Assembly (NCBI RefSeq): GCF_000702325.1
Contig: NZ_KL370891.1
Coordinates: 890,917 to 954,916 of the forward strand
From: Thiomicrorhabdus sp. Milos-T2
GTDB taxonomy: Bacteria > Pseudomonadota > Gammaproteobacteria > Thiomicrospirales > Thiomicrospiraceae
Length of the DNA: 64,000 bases
Direction of reading: 5' to 3'
Position 1 is the stretch's first letter. Each line of letters opens with the position of its first letter. Of the stretch, positions 44,331-52,592 are shown piece by piece. The position numbers were made by a program, and so were the translations under genes. The notes under the pieces were generated by a model. The model searched no databases and was not told where the DNA came from. It saw only the letters and a program-made list of their open reading frames with translations.

Positions 44331-44394
44331 ATAATAACGCATGTCATTTAATTTGAAAAATAAAAGACACCATAATAGCGACGCTAATTGTCGC
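44331..44394 (-). promoter_or_regulatory. Island regulon operator 4 with -10
   Basis: On the minus strand, GCGACAATTAGCGTCGC (44394-44378), 41 bases, then TATTAT (44336-44331). One arm has a single mismatch. The AT-rich surroundings make the -10 less certain than at operators 2, 3 and 5. Confidence 0.62.
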
Positions 44395-44547
44395 AATTAA
44401 TATGTAATGACCCAGCGGATTTTGCATTTATTTACGATTGGACGAGAACAAAAAATGACGAAATTAACCTTTAATTCATATCTATGCTATGGATTAGAGT
44501 TGGAGTCAGCGCTATTGGCGGTCTGGCTGATTTTGGCTAGGAATTGA

Positions 44548-44740
44548 TGTATGTTCAACCTGGCCAACCTAAAGGGTTCATATTAACGGTTTAATCGAAG
44601 TGTTCTGTATGAATGGTTTAACAATACCTTTTAGAAAATATTTAACCATCACAAGAGTTAACCACAAATTTCTATTCGACGTGCATTAACGAAGAATCAA
44701 ATGCTGCTGCAATAGGTGGTGTAGCACCTTCATTTTATTG
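44548..44740 (+). pseudogene. IS3-family OrfB relic (second)
   Basis: Pieces QPGQPK, RFNRSVLYEWFNNTF and NEESNAAAIGGVAP in different frames match the C-terminal DDE region of IS3 transposases (PGKPQQNAYIERFNRTVRYEW...NHERPNMALGGVTP). Several stops and frameshifts. Confidence 0.65.
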
Positions 44741-44853
44741 GAGTAAAAAATAAAGTTATCTCTGATTTAATGACTTAATATTCACATAATATTTCTTTAT
44801 TCTCATGTCTTAAAAGTTAAGAGCGACCACTCAGAATAAATCCTTACTTGGTT

Positions 44854-44916
44854 GCGACAATAGTTGTCGTTATGTAGCTGGTTGAGAGTCTTGTTTTGTT
44901 TTTTATTATTTATAAT
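44854..44916 (+). promoter_or_regulatory. Island regulon operator 5 with -10
   Basis: GCGACAATAGTTGTCGT at 44854-44870, 40 bases, then a perfect TATAAT at 44911-44916, upstream of the 378-aa gene. Confidence 0.76.
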
Positions 44917-45010
44917 AAAGCCAACAAACACAAAAAAGAGCGAGTAGAACTGGATGTTTATCAAGGTATTTAAATCGGCTCATCTTAAATTCGAAATGGT
45001 GGTTTAGAGT

Positions 45011-46147
45011 TTGAAAAGATTAAAGTTTTTAGCCAAGAGATATGGTCATAAGGTCGCTGCGCAATACCTTTCTAATGAAACAAAAAGAAAACATCAATTA
45101 GAACAGAGAATCGTTAATAAGATAGCTGAACTAGACCCAACCAAAGGCAAACGATATACACAATGGTTATTGCGTGAATATATTGTCGGTGCATTTGACT
45201 TGAAAACCATTAACAAAAGTGAAGTCAGACAAAGGTTGGTGGATTTTGAACGATATAGCATCATGCTATCTTCAAAGGATATCGGTACCTATAACTGGCG
45301 TAAACTGATTAAAAAATTAGAACCTTACCAAAATGTTATGGGAGCAGAAACACTTTCTAATAGAGAGGTTCAAAGACTTTATAGACAACGTTTAGTTGAC
45401 ACTTTAGCTGTGCACATCTGGTATGAAAACAAAAAAATAAAAACCAAAGTGATTCAACTGCTTTCTGAAGAGGCGGCGATTTACTATGGCAAAGGAACTC
45501 GTTGGTGTGTGTCGGCTAAAAAGAACAATGCGTTTGATTACTACGCTAGCCTAGGCGATTTATTCTTTATTCAATTTAAGGGTAAGAAATTTTTGTTTCA
45601 AGTCTCTTTCTATTCTGACAAAGTCTCATTCTCTGTTGCCGATGCGAAGGATCAATTTCTTGTTTTTAGTGATAAAAGTGCAGGAATTTTCCCTTTTAGA
45701 AAAGAAGATATTGAGTTTGGACAAATAGTAGAAATATTGCTGGTTTGGTGTTCTTTAAAAAAAGGAATTTCGCTGCGTTTAAGTCGGGGGACTGTTTTTG
45801 AAGGTGAATCTATTAATGAAACACTAGTTAAAGGGTTAACTTTTAACTTTATTTTGAAAAATTCAAAGGTAACGGGTAGTACCTATAACAATGGGTTCTA
45901 CCTGCCAGATCGAAAACTAGATTTTATTCAAACTTTAGTGTCTATTAAACAAAGTTATCCAGACGAAATTAGGTATCGAATGCTCGCTCGCTTGTCATTC
46001 AACCCCCCCGAGTACTTATTTGAAGAGCTGGTTATTTGCTATCCATTTCTTATTTTTATTATGAACTATAAGAATAAACAAAAACTACAAGAGCTTGCTT
46101 CTGAGAGCAATGAGATAAACAGTTTTCTAGAAAATGAAGCTTACTAG
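45011..46147 (+). CDS. Unknown protein with GTRWC motif, regulon member
   Basis: 378 aa, TTG start after TTAGAG. The Lys/Arg-rich N-terminal half (MKRLKFLAKRYGHKVAAQYL) precedes a striking core AIYYGKGTRWCVSAKKNNAF then YYASLGDLFFIQ and FLFQVSFYSDKVSF. A GT.WC...N.F..Y......FI pattern of this kind is one I associate with uncharacterised phage proteins, but I cannot name a family. The C-terminal 150 residues are unrecognised. The end matches no nuclease motif. It is placed 141 bp after operator 5. Confidence 0.68.
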   Translation: MKRLKFLAKRYGHKVAAQYLSNETKRKHQLEQRIVNKIAELDPTKGKRYTQWLLREYIVGAFDLKTINKSEVRQRLVDFERYSIMLSSKDIGTYNWRKLIKKLEPYQNVMGAETLSNREVQRLYRQRLVDTLAVHIWYENKKIKTKVIQLLSEEAAIYYGKGTRWCVSAKKNNAFDYYASLGDLFFIQFKGKKFLFQVSFYSDKVSFSVADAKDQFLVFSDKSAGIFPFRKEDIEFGQIVEILLVWCSLKKGISLRLSRGTVFEGESINETLVKGLTFNFILKNSKVTGSTYNNGFYLPDRKLDFIQTLVSIKQSYPDEIRYRMLARLSFNPPEYLFEELVICYPFLIFIMNYKNKQKLQELASESNEINSFLENEAY

Positions 46148-46288
46148 ATAGACCAAAATAATTTTAAAAAATACTTATTCAACCAGTAAATTACATTATC
46201 ATTTGCAGTTCATAACTTGTATGATGATGTGTCTTTAACGTTTTTAGTATAGTAATTTTTTTTATCAAGAATTACTAAAAGGACTCGA

Positions 46289-46514
46289 ATGCAATCCATT
46301 AAATATTTAAAAAACAGCCCCGATTATTTGGGGGGCTGGATTAGATATGGCACACCATTCTTTTGATGCCTTTTCGATAGATGATGAAATTCATATTGTC
46401 TATTCATTGGGTATGAAAGAGCAATTAGTTGCGACTCAAAAGAAAGAAAAGTTAAGGTCAAATCCGGATGATTATTTATGGACGCCTTTTGCTGCTTTTA
46501 TATACTCTGATTAA
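46289..46514 (+). pseudogene. Frameshifted second copy of the 74-aa gene
   Basis: Matches 43008-43232 over its length (MQSIKYLKNS, then after the shift MAHHSFDAFSID and YLWTPFAAFIYSD). One extra base in a GGGGGG run near 46335 breaks the frame. Confidence 0.75.
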
Positions 46515-46574
46515 TCTGGTACTAAAAACTTTTAACACTCGAAGCTAGTTGTAAAATATTTAACAAGGGAATTT

Positions 46575-49217
46575 ATGATTGATTTTGTTTTAGTGCCAGA
46601 TGGATTGTCGGGAAGTTTTGTCAGAAATAAACTTGCTAAATCCCGTCTGAATGGAGTGAAAGTTGGAAACTTTTCTGCTCTATTAGAAACGCTTAAATCC
46701 TTGTGGGTTTTTGATGTTTCTGATAATGATTGGGATAAAAAGCTTCTAGAGAGCGCTCTAATGATGGATTCAGCCTTTTGGTCTCAATCCATCTCAGTAG
46801 ATGAACAGAGTGTTATTCATCATTTAGATAAAAGTCTAAAACATATGCTCTCTGCTCTTCCCCTAAATGCTTCTTTCTCAAAAATCAAAAAGCCAGAAAG
46901 CAAATCAGAAAGATACTTTAATGATCTCGTGGACTTGCATAAAAAGATGCAGCGTATCAGACCGTTGAATCAAGAGGTAGCCAAAAAATGGTTGAACCAG
47001 GTCAACGGACTTTCTTTAGATACAATTAATCTATATTTGAATACAGAGTTGTTTCAGTTTGATACTTGGCAGCACGAAGTAATTAATGAATTGTCAAAAA
47101 ATGCAGAAGAACTAACTCAAAATCAGTCACTTATTCTCGATGTTTTAGAAAACACTTCTAACGAATACGAGTCTAAATTTTCGCCGTTAAAAAATTCTCT
47201 TTTCACTTCTAAAGACCCTATTGATATCCCGAATGGGTTTAATGGTTTAAAACCTCGTGATGATTTAGAGGCCTGTGAAGTTGTCGCCTCGATGATTCAA
47301 AAGGCAATCAAAAATGACATCTCTTTTGATGAAATAGCCGTGGTTTATCCTTCTGGTACAAATTACCCTATTTGGTTAGCAAAAGTATTTCAACAAGCGG
47401 GTATTAGCGTATCAAACTTACCCAGTCAGCAAACAGTGTTCGATTGGCAAACTGCATTATTAAGAGACTTAGTGCTTTTACAGGCTCAAAACACGCCACC
47501 TATGGCAAGAATGAGTGTTTTAAGTAATCCGTTGATGCCTTGGAGAAACCATAAATCTCGTATTTCAATTATTGAAAATGAGTTAGATGATAATGTCCGT
47601 GCTGTTGCTAATGAAATTTCAGAAGGATTTATTGATTTATTAGAACAAAAAACAAAAGACTCTAATGAAACTATTCAATGGTTAACAGAGATTGCAAAAC
47701 ACTTCAAACCTTTAAATGAACTAGGGCTAACGAATGAAAGATTTAATGATAAGTTAAAGCAGTTAGAAAGCTGGTTTGAGCTTTATGCCAAAGATTCTTT
47801 TGTTGAGCAGTGTCAAAAATTGCTAAATCAGTTGCAAGCGCATTCGATCAACTTGTCCTCTGAAAAAAATCATTACCTTAACGCTGTAACCGTTTTAGCT
47901 TCAAATGAAGTCTTATTAAAACCTGTCAAGCATCTATTTATAATTGGCTTTAATCAGGGGCATTACTCGTCAAATGCCTCTGCATTAGCGAGTAAAACGG
48001 TTCTAAATAACCAGGCCTGGTCATTATTAGGCAAAAAGGTTGGGTTAGATTTGAACTCCTTTGAACAAAAGGTGGATTTCGATCAATATCAACTTAAAGA
48101 ATTACTTGGTAAGGCACAAGAGAGTTTAACAATTTTAGCCTCTCAGCAAGATTTTGAAGGAGGGCGGCTGCACCTAAGTGAAACCGCTCTAGATGTAGCA
48201 CTTTGTTTTATGCCGCCTGAAAAAGTGGATCCGGATTCTTTATTTGAGACATTACCAAAAGCTAATCACCCTTTACTTGAGTTTGCAGAAGTCATTATTC
48301 CTGAACACGCTTCTATCAATATTGAAGACCTAGATTTAAAGACTAATATATTGAATTTACATACTGATGAAGACGGCAATCAAAGGTCAGAATCACCCAG
48401 TAGTTTTGAAACCATGATGGTATCTCCTTTAGCCTGGTTATTGGATCGTCAGGGAATTAAAGACAAGGGGTGGAATGTTCAAGAATTAGATGTCATGCTT
48501 CAAGGAACAGTGGCGCATAAAGTATTTGAATTGTTTAAAGAGAAGCAAGATAAAGCGTTTTCAGACAGTCTATACAATCAACTTTTTCAACAAGCAGTGA
48601 CTAAAGAGGCATCGTTTTTATTAGAGTCAGAATGGCGTCTAGAGCTTGTTCAACTTAAACAACAAGTTAAGCCAGCGTTTGAAAAATTCATTAGATGGTC
48701 GTCACAAACTGGTTGGCGAATTGCTGAGGTAGAGCAACGGTTCTCAGGTGAAATTTGGGGAACCCCTGTTAAGGGGTTTGCCGATGCGATACTGAAAAAA
48801 GAGACAAGTGTATTGGTGCTTGATTATAAAAAATCAAAATCTAAAGATCGCCTAACCCGACTGAGCCGTGGGTTCGATTTACAGACCTATATCTATCGAG
48901 AGCTTTATCAACAGCAATATGGCCAAACTGAAATTCATAGTGGTTATTACAACTTAAATGATCAGGTTATGGTACTTGACCAGATTCAAGCCGTTGACTC
49001 AGATATTAAGGTTGTTGCACCTGATATTAGTATTGAAGAGCAATCTGTTAAAGCACGCAATCTAGTGCAAAATCGCCTATCACAACTCCAATCTGGGCAG
49101 GTAGAGCTTAATAGTAATCAAGACCAAGCTAATTGGGAAAAAGAAGGTATTAAGGCTTACGCTTTAAAAGACAACCCCGTTGTGACCCGTTTTATGAAAG
49201 TAGTTGAGGGCGAATAA
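46575..49217 (+). CDS. AddB-like nuclease with C-terminal PD-(D/E)XK domain
   Basis: An 880-aa protein. The first 600 residues resemble an inactivated helicase scaffold of the AddB/RexB type with no Walker A GKT. The C-terminal 270 residues form a RecB/Cas4-type nuclease: QGTVAHKVFELF (His), KGFADAILKK (Asp), LVLDYKKSK (Asp-x-Lys) and GFDLQTYIYREL (Gln/Tyr motif). No four-Cys iron-sulfur cluster is evident. AAGGGA lies before the ATG. The next gene begins two bases after its stop, and the two probably form a complex. Chromosomal addB is not normally in such a place, so this is likely an accessory pair. Confidence 0.82.
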   Translation: MIDFVLVPDGLSGSFVRNKLAKSRLNGVKVGNFSALLETLKSLWVFDVSDNDWDKKLLESALMMDSAFWSQSISVDEQSVIHHLDKSLKHMLSALPLNASFSKIKKPESKSERYFNDLVDLHKKMQRIRPLNQEVAKKWLNQVNGLSLDTINLYLNTELFQFDTWQHEVINELSKNAEELTQNQSLILDVLENTSNEYESKFSPLKNSLFTSKDPIDIPNGFNGLKPRDDLEACEVVASMIQKAIKNDISFDEIAVVYPSGTNYPIWLAKVFQQAGISVSNLPSQQTVFDWQTALLRDLVLLQAQNTPPMARMSVLSNPLMPWRNHKSRISIIENELDDNVRAVANEISEGFIDLLEQKTKDSNETIQWLTEIAKHFKPLNELGLTNERFNDKLKQLESWFELYAKDSFVEQCQKLLNQLQAHSINLSSEKNHYLNAVTVLASNEVLLKPVKHLFIIGFNQGHYSSNASALASKTVLNNQAWSLLGKKVGLDLNSFEQKVDFDQYQLKELLGKAQESLTILASQQDFEGGRLHLSETALDVALCFMPPEKVDPDSLFETLPKANHPLLEFAEVIIPEHASINIEDLDLKTNILNLHTDEDGNQRSESPSSFETMMVSPLAWLLDRQGIKDKGWNVQELDVMLQGTVAHKVFELFKEKQDKAFSDSLYNQLFQQAVTKEASFLLESEWRLELVQLKQQVKPAFEKFIRWSSQTGWRIAEVEQRFSGEIWGTPVKGFADAILKKETSVLVLDYKKSKSKDRLTRLSRGFDLQTYIYRELYQQQYGQTEIHSGYYNLNDQVMVLDQIQAVDSDIKVVAPDISIEEQSVKARNLVQNRLSQLQSGQVELNSNQDQANWEKEGIKAYALKDNPVVTRFMKVVEGE
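48010..48021. repeat. ACCAGGCCTGGT palindrome (perfect)
   Basis: Inside the AddB-like gene, read as Asn-Gln-Ala-Trp. It is within the island, showing the motif also occurs in acquired DNA. Confidence 0.9.
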
Positions 49218-49219
49218 GA

Positions 49220-52200
49220 ATGAAATATACCGATAGCATCGATAGCAACCCAGAAACACTTCCTAATCTAACCATGGTCAAAGCGGGTGCTGGAGCAGGC
49301 AAAACTTTCCGCATTCAGCAAGATTTAACACAGTGGATTAAAGACGGGTTGATTCGCCCAGATCGTATTTTAGCCGTGACCTTTACCCATGCCGCAGCCA
49401 ATGAAATGAAAGAGCGTATTCGTCAAAACCTAATAAAAGAGTCCATGCGTGATGAGGCGAATAAAGTTCAAAATGCCACTATTTCAACCATTCATGGTTT
49501 TGGTGTAGAAATTATTGAAAGCTTTGCTTATGAACAAGGTATTTCGCCAAAACCCAGACAGTTAACAGAAGCAGAACAGAACCAGTTAATTCGCAAGGCT
49601 CTTACGCAAGTTGAAGCGATTAACCCGCTTTTAAATAATTTAAAGCAATATGGTTATACGGGTAATTTTAATGGCAATGACTATACTGATGGTGCAAGCC
49701 AATTAAAAAATAGAATACTCAATGTCATTCGTAATCTGCGTTCTTTGGGTAAGGGCGGTGAAGCTGTATCAGCCCAATCCTCTATTGATTTATTAGAGGC
49801 TTCACAATTGGCTTTAAAAGACATCTATGGTTTAAATTTATCCAAAGCTGAAACATTAAATACTGCTTTGTGGTGTGCGATTAACTCAATACATGCTCAA
49901 TATCCAGACTTAGACGTCCTAGAGGAACAATGGGCTTCCAACTCAGCTACCCGAAGCTTTCTTTCAGCTTTAAGAGAGGCAACAGAAGAGAACATCAAAA
50001 CCGATTGGAAGCTTTGGACAAAATTACAAACGATTGCAACCGCTCCAAAAATATTTGGTAAAAAGCAAGAGCATGAGCACGCACATCTAGCTTTAGCCGT
50101 TTGGCAAGCTGCAGATAAGCTCTCAGTTCACCCAGGACCTCTTGATGATGCGTTAAAGCATGTGTCTGCTTTGTTAATTTCAGCAATTGAATCACTGTCT
50201 CTTTATCAAACATCAAAACAAAAAGCTGGCCTTATCGACTTTAACGATATGCTGCATTTAGCGGAACAAGTATTAAGTTCATCAGAGTTTTTAGCTGAGG
50301 CCAAATCGAATTACGATTGTTTAATCATTGATGAGTTTCAAGATACCAACCCACTGCAATTCTCTTTATTAAGACAATTTCAAAAAGCAGGCCTGCCAAC
50401 TCTTATTGTGGGTGATTTAAAGCAATCGATTATGGGATTTCAAGGCTCCGACTCTAGATTGTTCTCTAGCCTTTTATCTGAAGGACTAACAGATGAAAAC
50501 GTTTGTGTTGATGAACTTAACAATAACTGGCGTAGCACGCCCGAACTGATGCGTTTTATTAATGCAATTGGCAATCAACTTTACCAATCGCAATATCAAT
50601 CTTTAAGTGTTGTCGATGAAGCCAAATATCAATCAGAGCTTGCTCCTGTTCAGCAACTCCTATTTAACAAAGATAATTGGGGAGCTCAAAAGTCCAAGAA
50701 CAAAGCGAGCATTCAAGAAGAAGGGCAGTTTGCCTTAGCAAATCATATAAATGAGTTGTTGCAACAAGGTATACAAATAACAGATAAAAACACGAGGCAG
50801 AAAAGAGCGCTTAAACCTAGTGACATCGCAGTACTTTCTCCAAAGCATTCAAGATTGTCCTCTTTCTCAAAACAGTTGAAAAAACTGGGTATTCAAACCA
50901 AATTAACTCAGCCTGGTTTTCTCGAATCGGAATCGGTGCAATGGGTTTTGTGTGGACTGCAATTTGTTTCTAATCCCAAAAACCAATTCGCACTTTTAAA
51001 CCTAATTACCTCAGAGTATGCCCTTGTTCCATTGCAAGAAGCACTAAAAGAGTTTATTGAAAATAAGCATTTTAAACATCCCGTTGTCCAAGCTTTAAAA
51101 TCCGTATCAGCAGAGTTACGCCTAACGGATTTTAAAACAGCAGTTATCACTGTGATTGAGCTTTTAAATATTTGGGATAAAGTTCAAACTAGAACCGATG
51201 CAGCTCAACAGCGTGCAAATCTAATCAAACTCATTAGCTTGGCGGAAACCTTTGAGCAAGCCCAGCCAGAATCACTACAAGCGATGGGCATTTACGGTAA
51301 AAATCTAGAAACGTTTAACGTATGGTTAAAAGAAAGCATCAAAGACAACCAGTCAGACATGAACAATCAACCGCATATACAGCTAAACGCCGATGAAGCC
51401 GTTGTATTAAGTACATGGCACGCATCCAAAGGACTTGAGTGGCCGATTGTAATGGTCTTAGATGCCCATGATGATAAAAAACCTAAAGTGCCATCCATTG
51501 ATATGGCTTATTCAGCTGACGATGTCGATGGTATGCTCGAGAGTAGCTTTGTACGAATTTTAATGGATTTTGATGACAAAACCACTCAACAAAAAATGCT
51601 CGATGAATTAATGGCAGAGACTACTGACACCTTAAAAAACCTCACCTACGTAGCATTAACGAGAGCAAGAGAGCAGGTTATTTTACCTTGGTTTGATAAT
51701 GGCAAAGATAACTCTATGTTGTCACTCATTGCCCCATTATTTGAAACGGATAAATTTGAATATCAGTCCAAAAATATGGTGATGATTGTTGAGCCAGAGA
51801 TCATCGAAACAGAAGAAGAAAAACGCAGAGTGATTAAATTAGCTCAAAATAAACAGCCAAAGGCTATTTCAGCCACTATCTCACCTTCTCTTCATGAAAA
51901 TAGCTCAGTAACGGATACCATATTAAAAACAACGGTTGAATCCTATGGTTCAGGTATTGATTTGAAGGATTGGGATAAATTAATCGCCGCCAATGAAGTG
52001 GGTGATTTTATGCATCGATTTTTTGAGATATATTTCATGAACCCAGCGTTGTTAGAAAAAGGCTTTGAAACGCTGTCTAATGCATTGAATATAAATAAAA
52101 TAAAGCTTCAAATTGAGCCAATGTTACAAAGTTACCAGGCCTGGTTAAATGCAATTTTAAAGCCAATAAATATAAAGTGCGAAGTACCGATATTAGCCGT

Positions 52201-52423
52201 AAATGAACTTGGTCAAACAGTCAGTGGAAGCATTGATATGCTGATTGAAACCGAAACAGGGTTTTGGATTATTGACCACAAAACCGATAAAAAAACAGAT
52301 TTTACTAAACATTCAGAACAACTAAAAGCCTACGCTCAAGCGTTAGCTTTAGATAAACCGATTATTGGTATTGCTATTAATTGGGTGCGCACAGGCCAGT
52401 TTGAGATATTGGATATTAAATAA
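49220..52423 (+). CDS. AddA-like UvrD-type helicase/nuclease
   Basis: A 1067-aa protein. Walker A is KAGAGAGKTFRIQQDL (residues about 20-35), motif Ia AVTFTHAAANEMKERI, motif II LIIDEFQDTNPLQ, motif III GDLKQSIMGFQGSD, motif IV LNNNWRSTPEL, motif V STWHASKGLEWPIVM and motif VI TYVALTRAREQV. So it is a complete SF1A helicase. The C-terminal end has a PD-(D/E)XK nuclease: SGSIDMLIETETGFWIIDHK with KAYAQAL. The helicase-nuclease with an AddB-like partner forms an AddAB/RexAB-type end-processing machine. Confidence 0.85.
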   Translation: MKYTDSIDSNPETLPNLTMVKAGAGAGKTFRIQQDLTQWIKDGLIRPDRILAVTFTHAAANEMKERIRQNLIKESMRDEANKVQNATISTIHGFGVEIIESFAYEQGISPKPRQLTEAEQNQLIRKALTQVEAINPLLNNLKQYGYTGNFNGNDYTDGASQLKNRILNVIRNLRSLGKGGEAVSAQSSIDLLEASQLALKDIYGLNLSKAETLNTALWCAINSIHAQYPDLDVLEEQWASNSATRSFLSALREATEENIKTDWKLWTKLQTIATAPKIFGKKQEHEHAHLALAVWQAADKLSVHPGPLDDALKHVSALLISAIESLSLYQTSKQKAGLIDFNDMLHLAEQVLSSSEFLAEAKSNYDCLIIDEFQDTNPLQFSLLRQFQKAGLPTLIVGDLKQSIMGFQGSDSRLFSSLLSEGLTDENVCVDELNNNWRSTPELMRFINAIGNQLYQSQYQSLSVVDEAKYQSELAPVQQLLFNKDNWGAQKSKNKASIQEEGQFALANHINELLQQGIQITDKNTRQKRALKPSDIAVLSPKHSRLSSFSKQLKKLGIQTKLTQPGFLESESVQWVLCGLQFVSNPKNQFALLNLITSEYALVPLQEALKEFIENKHFKHPVVQALKSVSAELRLTDFKTAVITVIELLNIWDKVQTRTDAAQQRANLIKLISLAETFEQAQPESLQAMGIYGKNLETFNVWLKESIKDNQSDMNNQPHIQLNADEAVVLSTWHASKGLEWPIVMVLDAHDDKKPKVPSIDMAYSADDVDGMLESSFVRILMDFDDKTTQQKMLDELMAETTDTLKNLTYVALTRAREQVILPWFDNGKDNSMLSLIAPLFETDKFEYQSKNMVMIVEPEIIETEEEKRRVIKLAQNKQPKAISATISPSLHENSSVTDTILKTTVESYGSGIDLKDWDKLIAANEVGDFMHRFFEIYFMNPALLEKGFETLSNALNINKIKLQIEPMLQSYQAWLNAILKPINIKCEVPILAVNELGQTVSGSIDMLIETETGFWIIDHKTDKKTDFTKHSEQLKAYAQALALDKPIIGIAINWVRTGQFEILDIK
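52134..52145. repeat. ACCAGGCCTGGT palindrome (perfect)
   Basis: Inside the AddA-like gene, read as Tyr-Gln-Ala-Trp. Confidence 0.9.
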
Positions 52424-52506
52424 TGAAGTATTACGCTTTTTACTTTTCTCATAGTAATGATGAAAATTATGTATCAGCCAAATAGACATGTATCAAATGT
52501 TTGGTT

Positions 52507-52534
52507 ACCTACATGAATATGTAGTGGTCGTATA
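52507..52534 (+). promoter_or_regulatory. McrBC promoter region with 16-bp inverted repeat
   Basis: CTACAT-GAAT-ATGTAG (52507-52522) is a perfect inverted repeat that covers the expected -35 of a perfect TATAAT at 52529-52534. A regulator bound there would block or replace -35 contact. It is unlike the GCGACA operators. Confidence 0.55.
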
Positions 52535-52592
52535 ATAATAGTTTTATTTTTGCAAAAAAATGAATTGAAGACAGAACACACAAGAGACAGAT

